Origin: Cryptomeria japonica
Lineage: Eukaryota; Streptophyta; Pinopsida; Cupressales; Cupressaceae
Assembly (NCBI RefSeq): GCF_030272615.1
Contig: NC_081414.1
Location: forward strand, 46,421,501-46,485,500
Direction of reading: 5' to 3'
Length of the DNA stretch: 64,000 nt
Made by a program: the position numbers and the translations under genes. Of this stretch, positions 1 through 11,107 are shown piece after piece. Every line of letters begins with the position of its first letter. Within the stretch, counting starts at the first letter, position 1. The notes beneath the pieces were generated by a model that did no database searches, had not been told where the DNA came from, and saw nothing but the letters and a program-made list of their open reading frames with translations.

Positions 1-1758
1 TAAAGGTATCTCCTTCAAAATTTCAACTAAGGCTTTCTTATAAATGTCTATATACAACAAAATAGCCTCTTCTAATTCATTTTGCTCATTCTCTTCTAAA
101 TCTTCATAATAATTTGATACATTTTTCAATATTCCATCTTTTGTAATTTCATCAATAAGCTTAGCATAGGTCATTGTGGTCTTACCGGTTTCAATATCAT
201 CACCCTTCTTCTTTTTGCTTGTGGTTGCCGGTGTGACTAGTTTCCTCTTTTGGATAGGCTTCCTTTCCAGTGGTGGAGGTGCAGTAGGCTTAGTTACATT
301 TCTAACAAGTCTCCTCCTATGCTTTGCCTTCTTTTTCTCTACCGGTGGTTGTACCACATTCTTCCTTTGTACCCTTCTGAAAGCCAAAGGTTCATTATCC
401 TAAAAATCAAAATCAGAAGTGATAGGGGAAATGTGAACTTGTGGCTTCTTGACTTCTACAATACTAACCACTGTCAGTTTAGCTTCCTATTTGGATCCTG
501 AACCCAGTTGAGTGTCTATCTTATAAATTACATCTTGTACATATGCAGACATCTTTTCTATTTTCTTCTCTCTTCTCTTCCTGTTAAAATTGGTTTCACT
601 TCAAGAGCCTTTTCTCCTGCTGTATAAAAAATGCTTTGTTTTATCATCTAATGGGGCATCTAACAATATTTTTGCATAGATTTAAAAAATGCTATCATCC
701 ACCTCATATCCAAGCTCTATCACCCATATTGTCCTTGGTTCAACTGCTTCCATAAGAGTTTCGTCAATTTTTACCATAAAACAGATATTAGTGGAATACT
801 TCTCCACAATGTTATTTGATATTCTCTCCCTTTGCCCCATGTTTTATTGGAATTTCTTGAAATACCCCCCAATTTTCTCATCTCTTTCAATACCAAGATC
901 GGTGATTGCTTCCTTGATCTACATACCTACCAGTATGTCATGAGCCTAATGCTTCTTCCCTATACTGGGTAGCTCATTCAAGAAGTAAAGCATTAAACAA
1001 ACAATCAAATTTTCATATCTAAAAGTGCATTTCTCGAGTCCTTTGATCTTACCAAGGTTCAACATCAATTCACTCCTCATCCATTCACATAAATCATACT
1101 TCACATTATTCCTTAGCATCTGATATGTAGCATGAATGCATGAACTAGCAACAAAATTCAATCAGTTGGATTGAGCTACCTTGTAACCTATTATCATGCT
1201 TGCGAATTTTACATCAGTGTCGATGATTGTGCTTATCCTCAGTGATCTGCTATCAGACATTGCACCAGTGAGTTTTTCGACCTCATTGTTGAAAAATTTC
1301 TTGCTAGGTTCTTGTACGACTTTGGGTAAGCCGGTGACTACTTGAATAGCCTCTGTCATGATCATGTAAGGCGTATCTAGCCAAATAAATTTATTGTGAA
1401 TCCTGCTCACAACATATCTTATAACCTCATCTTTGAATTCTGGCATGTACAGAATACCAGTTAACCCTAGATCCTCAATTGCTTTGTATTCTAATTTGAT
1501 GGTTTTGAAGTCTCCTAGTATCATGGATTGATACATGCTTTTGATGTCCTCTATGCCCAAATCCTCTAGGGTGCAGTGAATATATGCCCTCACATCTTCA
1601 ACATACATAACACCATTAGGAACCCTAGAAAATGTTCCCACAAAGACTTCCTTTTTAGCAATTTTGGGAACCTCCTTAAATACTGGCCTTAACCTATCCT
1701 TGACTTTGACAATGGTGGCATTTGAAATGAAAGTAGGAGCTGAAGACCTAGATGCCAT
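1..1758 (-). pseudogene. Accessory ORF of the LTR element (VTGLP-containing protein), decayed and partial
   Basis: Starts at an ATG at 1756-1758 (MASRSSAPTF...) and stays in one frame to the window edge, about 585 codons. It is interrupted by eight in-frame stops: TGA at 1162 and 601, TAG at 946, 919, 487 and 400, TAA at 844 and 682. I see no frameshift. The N-terminal third is mixed alpha/beta-looking and contains ITRP-free hydrophobic stretches ending in EAIQVVTGLPK near residue 130. The C-terminal part is rich in Lys and Pro with a basic patch (EKKKAKHRRRLVRN near 320-360) and an acidic helical end. No polymerase, protease or integrase motif is present. The layout loosely recalls the plant transposon protein domains found next to gag in other plant elements, but I cannot assign a family with confidence. 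The ORF at 16573-18492 has a similar layout. Function unknown. Confidence 0.6.
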
Positions 1759-2144
1759 TTCAAAAAATACCTGAAAGTGAACGCTGGTGGAAGATTGAGT
1801 GCTTCAGATAACTGCTCGAGATCCTTTCACAATGATTTTTCTCTCTCTTAACTCGCCTTTTCTTCGCTCTAAATGCTTGAATGCTTGGTGAGTGAAAATG
1901 ATTTCACTTACCCCCTTTTATCAGCAAAAATCCTAATTTTTTGTAATAAATTCTTTGCCAACAACCCTACGGATGTCGGTTTCATAGTCATGTGCTAGGT
2001 GAACCTTCATAGATGATGAACACAACTCTCCAGATCTCCTTAGATCTCTATCGGGTTAATATGAAAAATTTAGCAATGACTTTGCCAACCCCTAAGGCTT
2101 ATGCCTCATTTACCAGTGGAATTTCCTACTAGTGGAGGAATACC
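1759..2144. other. Inter-ORF spacer of the LTR element
   Basis: About 390 bp between the gag-like ORF and the accessory ORF, with no coding signal. It would hold the promoter or leader of the second ORF if that is expressed separately. No clear TATA box or splice pair could be assigned by eye. Confidence 0.35.
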
Positions 2145-3245
2145 CTATTCTACCGGTGGAGTTATCGGTGTAGATTCATCTCCACTTGGTTCTTTGGATT
2201 TTCTAACCCATCTCTTGGTGTGATCTTGTTGTATTTCATCTACCTTCTTCTTTCCTTTATCATTATCTTTATCATTATTAACTGGTTGAGTCTTGCTTCT
2301 ACAATACTTAGTAATATGACCTATTTTGTTGCATGCATAACATGTAACATTGTTCTTTTGAATTGCTTTGACATATTTGGTATCATTTCTTGACCTACAA
2401 TGATCAGAAAAATGTCCAAACTTTCCACATGCATGGTATTTAATATTCATTCTACAATCTTCTGATCTATGACCATGTTTCTTGCAATTTGTGCATTGAC
2501 TGGGAACAAAATTGTATTTTTGATTTGCTTTATTTCTACATTGTTTAACCATATGCCCAAATTTGTTGCAAACAAAACATCTACCATTGAATTTATAAGC
2601 ATTATATTGCCTTACCAATTTCCTCTGTTTTGATGAGTTCTGCATACCGGTTGTTTGATCTTCAGTTGCAGTATTGGAGCTTTCACCTTGTATAAATCCA
2701 AGTCCTCTAGAATAATCAATTTGTCTTTGTCTTTTCAATAAGTCATCCAACTATGCAACACTGATCCTAAACTTTTCTTTATACTCACTTGCAGTAGTCA
2801 GATCATCTCTCAGATTAGTTATTTGTCTTTCAAGTTCTTGTTCATTGTTCTAGGAGTGTACCAAATTAGTTCTCAATAAATTATTCTCATGAGTCAATCG
2901 GCCACATTCATCAAATTTGTTCTTCAAAGATATAACAATATTATCTTCCTTCTTCTTTCTATCCTCAATATCTTTTGATAACCTCATAGTCAGATCTTGC
3001 ATTTCATTCTTAATGAGCATGTTTGCTTGACTTAGTTTCTGACATTGTTCCTTAAGAGAATTCTTCTCCTCATCATCTAGTTTTTTCAAAAGTTCTTTTC
3101 TCTTGGCTTGAGAAGATGATAACCTTTCTTGTGGGATAAGAAGGAATTCATTTGCAAAATTCAATTCTTCTTGCAATTTCAAGTTCTTCATCCTTTCAAC
3201 ATCTTAATCCTCAAGAGGCATCTCAAGTTGCTTCTCCATAGCCAT
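2145..3245 (-). pseudogene. gag-like protein with coiled coil and CCHC zinc knuckles
   Basis: The frame runs from an ATG at 3243-3245 to the stop at 2145, about 366 codons. It is interrupted by a TAA near 3198 and a TAG at 2850 and has no frameshift. The N-terminal half is a charged coiled coil (KNLKLQEELNFANEF, then Lys/Glu-rich heptads). The C-terminal half has four CCHC zinc knuckles: CFVCNKFGHMVKQC, CTNCKKHGHRSEDC, YHACGKFGHFSDHC and CYACNKIGHITKYC. The third has lost its first Cys (Tyr instead). Zinc knuckles of this kind bind nucleic acid in retrotransposon nucleocapsids. The usual Copia gag helical domain is not recognisable here. The tail is Lys-rich. It lies directly downstream of the primer site, where gag is expected. 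The nonsense codons make it a pseudogene. Confidence 0.75.
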
Positions 3246-3305
3246 GTTCAAAGATTTTGGTTTTAGGATCTTCCTCAAGTTGTTAAACTTCTTCTGAGGT
3301 ACCAA

Positions 3306-3319
3306 GCTTTGATACCAAT
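3306..3319 (-). other. Primer binding site (initiator Met-tRNA type)
   Basis: On the minus strand, ATTGGTATCAAAGC directly follows the LTR end (...CCAAACA). It matches the TGGTATCAGAGC-type site used by most plant Copia elements, with one difference. This fixes the orientation and the inner LTR edge. Confidence 0.85.
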
Positions 3320-4194
3320 TGTTTGGATCCAAGAACACTGAGAGGGGGGGAAGGTGAATCAATGTTCTATCTATATGAACTATTTTTTATCCTTTTAACC
3401 ATACATATATATACCGGTAAACAAATAAGCATATAACAATCAGCAAATAAACCATCCACATAAATGAACACCATAGCACACATAATTTATACATGGAAAA
3501 CCTCAAAGAGGAAAAACCACGGTGGGATTTGTGACCCACAATATCAATTCATTGGCCATATGAAAAGATATTACATATAATAGGGGCCTACACATTCAGG
3601 AAGGAACACTGCCTAGAGCATACTGCTCATCACTAAAGAGCCTCATTGACTACTAGCTTTCTACTAAAGTAAATTACTAAAAATGAACTCAAGAATGCAT
3701 CTGCTATGCCAAATAGACTTCAAGTTCTGGCTCTGCTTTGTATCGGTTCATAAACCCTGAACTACTACCAGTATCTCTTCTCCTCCAAGAATGCTTTCCA
3801 AGCTATCTATAGATCATTGCATGATATAACATTCGCATACAAAATGATCTCCATACATATATTTCGCATTATACAGTTCTCCTATATTCTCCTATATCCA
3901 CACATTTCCTATCTCTCAAAATGACCTAGCAGACTGACCTATATACCCATTACAAATAATATGCCTTATGTCGGCTTACAATACATTTACATAAGATATT
4001 CAATGTCATCCTTGACAATAATTACAAAATGATTTATTAAGTAAATCCTCCTTGATGTCGGCTTCCAATGAAGTATTGATGTTGGTACCAGTGCTGGTGT
4101 AGCCCTGAATGCTCCAAAGCCGGTATCTATCGATATATGCCTCCTAGTGCCGGTATATGACTTCCATCTAATCTTGTTGCCATCAATGACAACA
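3320..4194 (-). repeat. 5' LTR of the edge element
   Basis: The 875-bp LTR has canonical ends on the minus strand: TGTTGTCATT... at 4194 and ...CCAAACA at 3320. The inner edge is set by the adjoining primer site. The outer edge is placed at the TG/CA terminus and is less certain, because the partner LTR is outside the window. It contains the block GGAAAAACCACGGTGGG near 3510 and the G-run hairpin at 3333-3367, both shared with the other Copia LTRs here. Confidence 0.65.
3333..3367 (-). promoter_or_regulatory. LTR hairpin with C-run loop (copy in the edge element)
   Basis: The plus strand reads GAACACTGA, then a G-run, then TCAATGTTC, so the arms pair over 9 positions with one wobble-type mismatch. 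In the RNA sense the loop is C-rich. It lies near the LTR 3' end, close to the primer site. The same position in Copia-1, -2 and -3 carries equivalent hairpins with different stem sequences. Confidence 0.6.
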
Positions 4195-5325
4195 AAATGA
4201 ATCCAATGAGTGTCAATTGCAAATAGCTTTCACAAAATGTAGTGTCTCTCTTGTGGTCCTCATTATAGGGGGTGTATGTAAACAGTGATAATTAGTATAC
4301 ATATGCATCTATGTTTGTTTATTTAGTATTGTGGTATTGATAACACATAATTGCATTATTGAAATATTTATGTTGCATTATAAGAAACTATTGTAGTATT
4401 TACATCATAAGAAACCATTTTTAGTACTGAATTATAGATATGCAACATAATTTAATACTAAAAATTCTTTCACAGAATCTATTGCAGTTGTCATTATAAT
4501 GGGTATATGCAAACATTCATGTTTGCGAAACCCTTACTACTTTACATCGTCATGGTTTATTTGCTTTCTTATGTACATCTTCATGGTTTATTTGGATTAT
4601 TTAACTTGTGTGCATCCTCATGGTACATCCTATTTCATTTCAAATTAGCTTAGACTACAATTTCCATTCTTTTACAATTCATGGTTTATTTACTTTCTTT
4701 TACAATTCGTGGTTTATTTAGTTTCTTATACATATGTGTGTATATGTATAATTTGTACTGTTACCATTTATGTTGATTTTTAAGGTGTATATGATGGTAA
4801 AATTGAACCCCTTGCACACAATATTATACCAAAGCCTTGCAGTGGCATTAGAACCTTTAGATAGATTGAGAACACCATTCCTGCATCTGAAATGCAAATA
4901 TGTATGCCCATGGTAGGTTTATTATCGTTGTTCATGTTAACATCTTCAGAGTAATAAAAGTATGATGTGATAGGATCCTTTTTCCTTTTAGGTGTCAAGC
5001 ATGGTGTTTTCAATCCATGTGCAGGTTGTGTCCTATAATTTTTTTTAGGTTTCAGGTATATGTATATGTATAATTGTAATTTGGCAGTGTTTAAGGTGAG
5101 TGTTCATCTTGGTGTTCATTGTTGTGTACAAGTGCTAAGTGTTGTAACAAAGTGATATTTAAAGATTTCATATCATTATGGTTCATATCATTCTCGTTCA
5201 TATTTATATTTTACATGTTTCATATCATTTTGTTTCCTAAACATGCCAACATCTCAATTAGAATGACAACAGTTTAAGACATTGTATAGACATGGCTTTG
5301 CAAATTCCTAGGGTCTGAGTGGGGT
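4195..5325. other. AT-rich non-coding DNA with degenerate repeats
   Basis: No gene. Two loosely repeated blocks are visible. One, with TTGTAGTATT and ACACATAATTGC motifs (about 4325-4440), recurs in direct orientation near 5910-6075. The other, with several CATGGTTTATTT motifs (about 4540-4740), is the inverse of the AAATAAACCATGAGGATG motifs at 8990-10150. This suggests the stretch is subterminal DNA of the neighbouring DNA transposon or of a related nested copy. Confidence 0.4.
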
Positions 5326-5352
5326 CAATATGTGTGTGGGGTCCTAAACATG
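5326..5352 (+). repeat. Left 27-bp inverted repeat
   Basis: An exact reverse complement of 11065-11091 (27 of 27). Outside these 27 bp the two ends diverge at once. Confidence 0.75.
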
Positions 5353-6311
5353 TCAAGTGTAATTGATCTCAATTACATTTATACACATTCAAACAGAACT
5401 ACCAACTAAATTTGTCTCTTATACAAAATCAAAGTCCACCTTGATATTTGGTCATACCAATGAGGGCATGTTGCTATATGAAACCATTTTGAAGTTGAAT
5501 TGTGTTGCACTCAACCATTCAAAGTGAATGGGTGAGCTCTACAGCACAAATCAACACCAAAAGACCTTCAAATGGTTTTGTGTTCTTGTCAAGCACTATT
5601 GACTGACAAAGGAAGGGAGAGTGGTAGCTATCCCCAAGGTTGTAGGGAGAGTCATACCCAAGGTGAGCATGTTTTGATATGCTAGGTGAACACATTATGG
5701 TCTATAATGTGTCGAAGACTCGACAAGAAGTGGGAGAAAACTAAAGGAAAGTTGGCATTAAAAGACCTCAAAATAGGTGCATTCAATGCCTTTGTGGGAA
5801 GGTGAGTTGTGTGGTGGCAGTAAGGAGAAGAGATGTGGAGTTAATGTGAGTGGGATAAGGAATGTAGGGTGATGAAGGGTAGTACATGTAGACAAGTTGG
5901 TGAAAAAGGTGGCCATGCATTATTGCAATATTGGTAACACATAATTGCCACATTGAAATATTGATGTTGCATTATTGCACTATTGTAGTATTGATAGCAC
6001 ATAAAACCATTATTGCAGCATTCATAACACATTATTTTCACTATTGTAGTATTTAAAACACATAATTATAGAATTGAAATGGTTTGATGCACTTCACATC
6101 TGCTACTATAAATCATAAAACCATAAAAAATAAGTAAACATTCATAGTCCACTATCCACATGGTATAAATGAATTAAACCAAAACAAGTCAACTATGACA
6201 TAATTACAATACTGATTTCAATTGATACAACTCACATATGCTACTATAAGTCATAGAACCAACAAAATAAGGATGAATCCATTGTCCATTGTCCATTGTC
6301 CATAGTATAAA
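5353..6311. other. Non-coding transposon interior
   Basis: No supported gene. Repeated ATTGCA/TATTG-type motifs (about 5910-6075) match those near 4325-4440. The short open frames here are low-complexity and unsupported. Confidence 0.35.
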
Positions 6312-6960
6312 TCAATCAAGCCAAATAGGAAAAGGAGTAGTGGGTGATGAAGGTTGGACCCTTGAGGATGTAATCGGAACCATGTTCTTAGCCCTTGTTG
6401 TTGGTAGTTTAGTGGTAGTCACTTGACTTGGGGTTGGACTGCCATAACCACTACTACTTACCTGACTTGTAGTTGTTGTGCAATATGCACTTCTCATAAT
6501 TCATGGTGGGATGTTTGCAACAAAACTCATAGGACTAGATAATTCAATGGGTAATGAGCCACATGGATAGTTCATTGCATGTGTAAAGTTGCAGATTTTT
6601 ATGTTAATCCTATCCCACAATATACCATGGTTTTCGGGTAGGGGAGTGGTTGGACTTGATGTACTGGTTAACCGCCTTTTCCTTGCCAAATCCCTTTCCT
6701 TGTCTTGGATGACCCTCTCCTCTACCTCTTGTTCCTTTAGTGCCTTCTCTTTCTCCCTCATGGCCTCCTTTTACCTCTTTCATTATTCTCTTTTCTTTTC
6801 CTTTTCTTGTTGTGCAATTTCCCTTTCAATTCTGTCATGTTCCTTTTGTTTCTTTGCCAAAAGATGAGCTACCTTGTTCTCCTTAATTTGTTCTTTCTTT
6901 CAGATTTTGATATCCTCAAACTCTTTCTTCCTCTTCTCCTATTACATTTCAAGGTTCATG
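6312..6960 (-). pseudogene. Lys/Glu-rich tail of the transposase gene, fragmented
   Basis: Minus-strand frames at 6501-6761 (MREKEKALKEQEVEERVIQD...) and just upstream to about 6950 encode a strongly charged Lys/Glu/Arg coiled coil. At 6312-6497 a Ser/Thr/Pro-rich stretch follows in another frame. They lie downstream of the DDE domain at 7455-7898 and could be the C-terminal extension of that transposase, but several frame changes and stops separate the pieces. No catalytic motif is present. Assignment to the transposase rests on position only. Confidence 0.35.
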
Positions 6961-7382
6961 TAGTCATTTTATGTTAATAGAAGAGATTGGCAACTCAACC
7001 AGATACCAATATCAACCCCCTTCCGACATTTTTGGTTGATAGTGTGCACAAACAATTTTAAGAATCTGTTGATTATGGGTCTGATTGAGAAGGTTATGAG
7101 TTAGTATCTTGGGAACCTACATTGGCCTTGATGTCATTGGAACCTACCTTTTAATCTTGTCTACATTCTACATCAAATTCACAATCAACATAGTAATGCA
7201 CCAAGTCAGATGGTAGGGTTGGTGGTGGTGATGGGAAATTAAAATCCCCTATTCGTCTTGGCCCTCAATGTCAATACCTACATTCATGGCACCTTCTACT
7301 ACCCAAGAAGGTTGTATTGTCTCAAAGGGAAGACTAAGATCATCCCCACTATTGTCAGCCTAACTTTCGACCATTTGTCCAG

Positions 7383-8947
7383 GTGGCTCATTGGTGTCTT
7401 TTTGTGCATTTGATTAAGTTTGAGAGTTGTGAGCAATGTTTTCTGCAAACTCTTTTATCTAGAAACAACAACACCTGATAGGCTAAGTATGTTTTGAATT
7501 GTAGAAGATTCCTCACCAACATTAATTTCAAATGTGTTATTGGGATGCATGTCCTCAATAAGTGCATGGGGATTGAGGGGCCATATCTCAACCCTCTTGA
7601 GTCCCACTTTTATGTTTGAGATCGTTAGTGCTTTTGACAATGATTTGTTGCCTAGTTCAACAAGTTTTGCTCTCCTGATTTCCACATTGGGGAATATTGC
7701 TAGCCATGATGCTTTTTCATGTTTGAAGTATGTTTTGAAAGGAGAAAACAAACTAACATTGAGGGGTTGCAGTCTATGAGATGTGTGAGCTAACAATTTT
7801 AGTAGATCAATGCCTATAATTCTTTCCTCATGGATAGTTGTGAGTGCAACATGACTTCCTTGACCATCGAAGATGAGAAAGTGCCCATTGGTGGTCAAGA
7901 CACCCTATGGAATAGAGCATGCAAAATGGTGTAGCCAATTGAGGAAGATTTCCTTTGTCATCCAAGCATGTGGCTGAGTTGCCATGCAAGCATCTGGTTC
8001 ACACTTAGAGATGTAATTTTGTAACTGCCTCTTCCCCTTAAACAAGTAGAACCTCGGAATGCTGTGGCCAACAAAATTAACACAACATAGAATGTTGATC
8101 CATTCTCAACTCTTAGGAATGATGTAGAAGATGCTACTACTTCCTCATCTAGCCAACACCCTCAAGGCCCCATTTTTGCCCACTTGGACGCAAGTGTTTC
8201 ATCACAATTCCATATGTGAGAAGGACCATATGGATTTATAAAATATGCTTTTGAAAGTGTCTCATAGAAAGAAGAGACAACAAAAAGTCTAAGGTTTAGT
8301 GCTCTATCTTTTTCCAACCCTTCAACATTATGCAAAGTGAGTTCTGGATGTTAGCCCTTAAAACCCAATCACCAAGACTTCCCAGGAAGCCCATTCTTGA
8401 AAGGGTTGGGTCTAGTTTCGCAAATTAGAGTGACCTTTGCCTTCAAATTGACAATCTCCAATCCATTTCCAACAAATTCCATCTCCTTACACCATTAGAC
8501 AATCAAACCCTCTTCATGACTTCTGAGGATTTTTGGAGGATCTTTATTAGAGGTGGTTATGAGACCACCTAACCATTTCGACAATGTGGTTGTTGGGATG
8601 CCCTATTTTTTTTATGCTTCCTTGATAGACATGTTGTTATCCTCGACATCTTTCAGTTCCCCTTTCATGTCATATGTAGACCACCACTTTTGTGGCAAAT
8701 TAACTATTTTCGGCCTCTAAGATGGAATATACTCCACTTGAGATGGAATAGCCTCCCCTGTGGGTGCTATAGGTTGTGGATTTGTCACTATTGGGTTCAC
8801 ATTTTGAGTGTTTAGGGGGAATCTGACTTCTCTTTTATGGCTAGGAAACCTTATTGATGCTCTTTTCTTTAAAGCAAGCTTCATCCTCCAATCTCCCTTC
8901 TTCATATGTAGACAGTAAGTAGAAACAATATGGTAGAGTATGGGCAA
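7383..8947 (-). pseudogene. pogo/Tigger-like DDE transposase, inactivated
   Basis: Read from 8947 leftward. An N-terminal low-complexity segment is followed near 8620 by an HTH-psq-like stretch (MSIKEA..., then GIPTTTLSKWLGG), which would bind DNA. The catalytic domain follows: IWNCDETLASKW near 8200 holds the first Asp, and FLIFDGQGSHVAL (about 7870) holds the second. HTSHRLQPLNVSLF (about 7780) is where this family normally has Asp in LQPLDVS; here it is Asn, so the catalytic triad is broken. The part from 7898 to 7455 is open for 147 codons and ends with the typical EIWPLNPHAL. Upstream parts need frame changes and contain stops. The DDE_1/CENP-B-related assignment is firm; activity is excluded. 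Confidence 0.8.
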
Positions 8948-8984
8948 CTATGAAATGACACAATTAACATTATGAGTAACTGTT

Positions 8985-10160
8985 ATGAATTATAAACCAT
9001 GAGGATGTAAAACAAAAAGGGATGGAGGCAAATAAACCATGAGGATGGAAAATAGTAAGAGTTTTAAATAATGTAAAGGAAACAATAGAACATAAATGAA
9101 AATATTGGAATGAACCTATTAACATGAAAACGGTAAGGGGGTAGAGAACTAAAAAATAAAATGAACATGAAGGAAACAAAAATACTGAAATTTTGTTGAA
9201 AGAGAGAAAATAATCCATGACAAAGCTTGAAAATTGAGACTTTAAAATGTGAAGGGCATGAAGTAGAACCAGACGAAGGATGTCAATAAATCATGAGGAT
9301 GTAAAAGAGTAAGGGTTTGTAAATCTGGAAAGGAAATGAACAGGAAGGAAACAAGAGAACATCAAAGGGACATATTGGAATGAACATCAAAACATGAAAT
9401 TAGTAAGAGTTTAGAGAATTGAAAATAAACTAAACATGAAGGAAACAATAAACCTGACATTTTGTTGAAAGAGAGTAAAAAATAAGCAATGACTAAGTAA
9501 GAAAATGGAGACTTTAAAATGTTAAGGGCAAGAAACAAAAAGGGATGAAGGATGTCAATAAACATGAGGTTGTAAAAATGAAAGGGTTTATAAAATTGAA
9601 AAGGAAATGAAGAGGAAGGAAACAATAGAACATCAAAACATGAAATGATGAAAACAATAAGGGAAACTTGAGAACATAAACTATAATGAACATATATAGG
9701 ATTCAGTACAAATGAAATAGTGAATGTTAAATGCACTAAATAAAACATGACCAATTAAGAAAATGAAGACCTTAATTTGTTAAGATGAAGGGAACAAAAT
9801 GAAATAGTAAGTATTGGGTGAAGGGACTAAATAAATCATTAGGATGTAAAATAGTAAGGGTAAGCATAAACTGTACAGGAAATGAAATTGAAGGAAACAA
9901 TGGAACATGAAATGAATGCATAGGAAAGAACATCAAAACCTGAAAATGGTTAGGGTTTAGAAAAATCAATATAACATTTCACATGAATATTTCCTTGGAA
10001 CAACGAGGGTTTAAGGCACTAAATATACCATGGGTAAGTAAGAAAAAAGAATAATGTAATTAGTTAAGTGAAACAGTAAGTAATGGATGAAGGGAACTAA
10101 ATAAAGAAAAAGGAAATGCAACAAAAAATCAACCATGATGATGTAAAATAGTAAGGGTTT
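8985..10160. repeat. A/G-rich degenerate tandem repeat, unit about 270 bp
   Basis: Landmarks recur at roughly 270-bp spacing: ATTTTGTTGAAAGAGAG near 9190 and 9460, TATTGGAATGAAC near 9110 and 9375, GAAGGATGTCAATAAA near 9275 and 9550, and AGGAAGGAAACAA many times. About three to four diverged units are visible. Open frames on the minus strand here are low-complexity Phe/Leu/Ser strings produced by the repeat and are not genes. Motifs from this array occur inverted near 4540-4740. Confidence 0.6.
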
Positions 10161-11064
10161 AAGGGGAAATAAGGGGTTTAACAATAAGAGATAAATTGGA
10201 AGAAGATAAATGCATGGATGCTTGTTGTGACTTCTTCAAACTATTTGATGCCTTTTGTGTCTTCCTACTCCTCTTCGATGCCTTCTGTGTCTTCTTTGTG
10301 ACTCAAATGATATAATTTCATTACTTTTTGTATGATTTAAACATAATACCTATTTGTGTGGCCTCTTTAATGTTTTTACTCTTGTCATTCAAATTTTGAA
10401 TCTTGATTGCATTTGCAGTGCCCATTTGATATCGTCATTTATGTCTAAGTTGATTGGTTTTTAATGGAAAATGGTGGTCTTACACAGTTTTTATTGTGGA
10501 TGTGGGTGGGAGAGGTGGTGAAGTGACTAGTAGATGTGCATTGAGGTGACTAGTTGGTGTGTTGTAGAGTTGGACAGATGGGACAAAGGGCCCAAAAATG
10601 TGTGGACATGAACATATAATCGTAAGCATACATGGTCTTAGATGTAGGGTGTAGTTACCTATGGTGGTCACATTTTGCATTGATGGTCTTTTACGTGGCA
10701 GTCTATTTTTGGGACTTTGGTTTGTAAGTATGGTGGCATGCCTCAGATGAGCGTAAATGATATCCTTACATTTTTTCATGTGGGCATGCATAAGTTTTGC
10801 ATGGGTCCCATTGATGTGCACACCAGAATCTGTCATTATTATGAACAACTGGTGAATGACATAGTCGTACTTGTTTGACTACTTTGTTTGGTACTTAATG
10901 TTTTCATTTAATGTATATATTTCAATCAAAGATTAACCAAAATGTGGCCAAATTAATGTTGATTCATAAATAGGTTTAAATAAATTGATTATTGGTCAAA
11001 AAGGGGACATGTACCGGGTGATCAAGTGTACCTCAATGGGACCCTAACCACCCACATACTATAG
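10161..11064. other. Non-coding transposon flank
   Basis: No gene is supported. The sequence is AT-rich with G-runs and has no similarity I recognise to other parts of the window. Confidence 0.3.
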
Positions 11065-11091
11065 CATGTTTAGGACCCCACACACATATTG
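11065..11091 (-). repeat. Right 27-bp inverted repeat
   Basis: An exact reverse complement of 5326-5352. The next recognisable unit, an LTR starting with TG at 11108, begins 17 bp further right. Confidence 0.75.
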
Positions 11092-11107
11092 GCTCCTCTT
11101 CCCTATA

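Larger units (their letters stand above)
1..4194 (-). mobile_element. LTR retrotransposon, 5' part (runs off the window start)
   Basis: On the minus strand this reads 5' LTR (4194-3320), Met-tRNA-type primer site (3319-3306), short leader, a gag-like ORF (3245-2145), about 390 bp without coding, then a second ORF (1758 to the window edge). The 3' LTR must lie left of the window. No protease, integrase or reverse-transcriptase motif is visible in the 3.3 kb of internal sequence, so this looks non-autonomous, or the pol genes lie beyond position 1. The LTR resembles the Copia LTRs elsewhere in the window in its G/C-run hairpin and its conserved CCACGGTGG block, which makes a Copia-type origin likely. 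The target duplication cannot be checked with only one end present. Confidence 0.75.
5326..11091 (-). mobile_element. pogo/Tigger-like DNA transposon region bounded by 27-bp inverted repeats
   Basis: A perfect 27-bp inverted repeat (5326-5352 and 11065-11091, core GTGTGGGGTCCTAAACATG) encloses 5.8 kb that holds one degenerate pogo/Tigger-type DDE transposase on the minus strand. The rest is AT-rich non-coding DNA with A/G-rich tandem repeats. The repeats may be the true termini or a subterminal pair. A TA duplication, expected for this superfamily, could not be placed. The right repeat ends 16 bp before the LTR of the next element. Confidence 0.5.

Noticed and set aside
8970-9969. Several minus-strand open frames rich in Phe, Leu, Ser and Cys
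   Set aside because: They are translations of the A/G-rich tandem array; the composition follows the repeat and no start, domain or conservation supports a protein.
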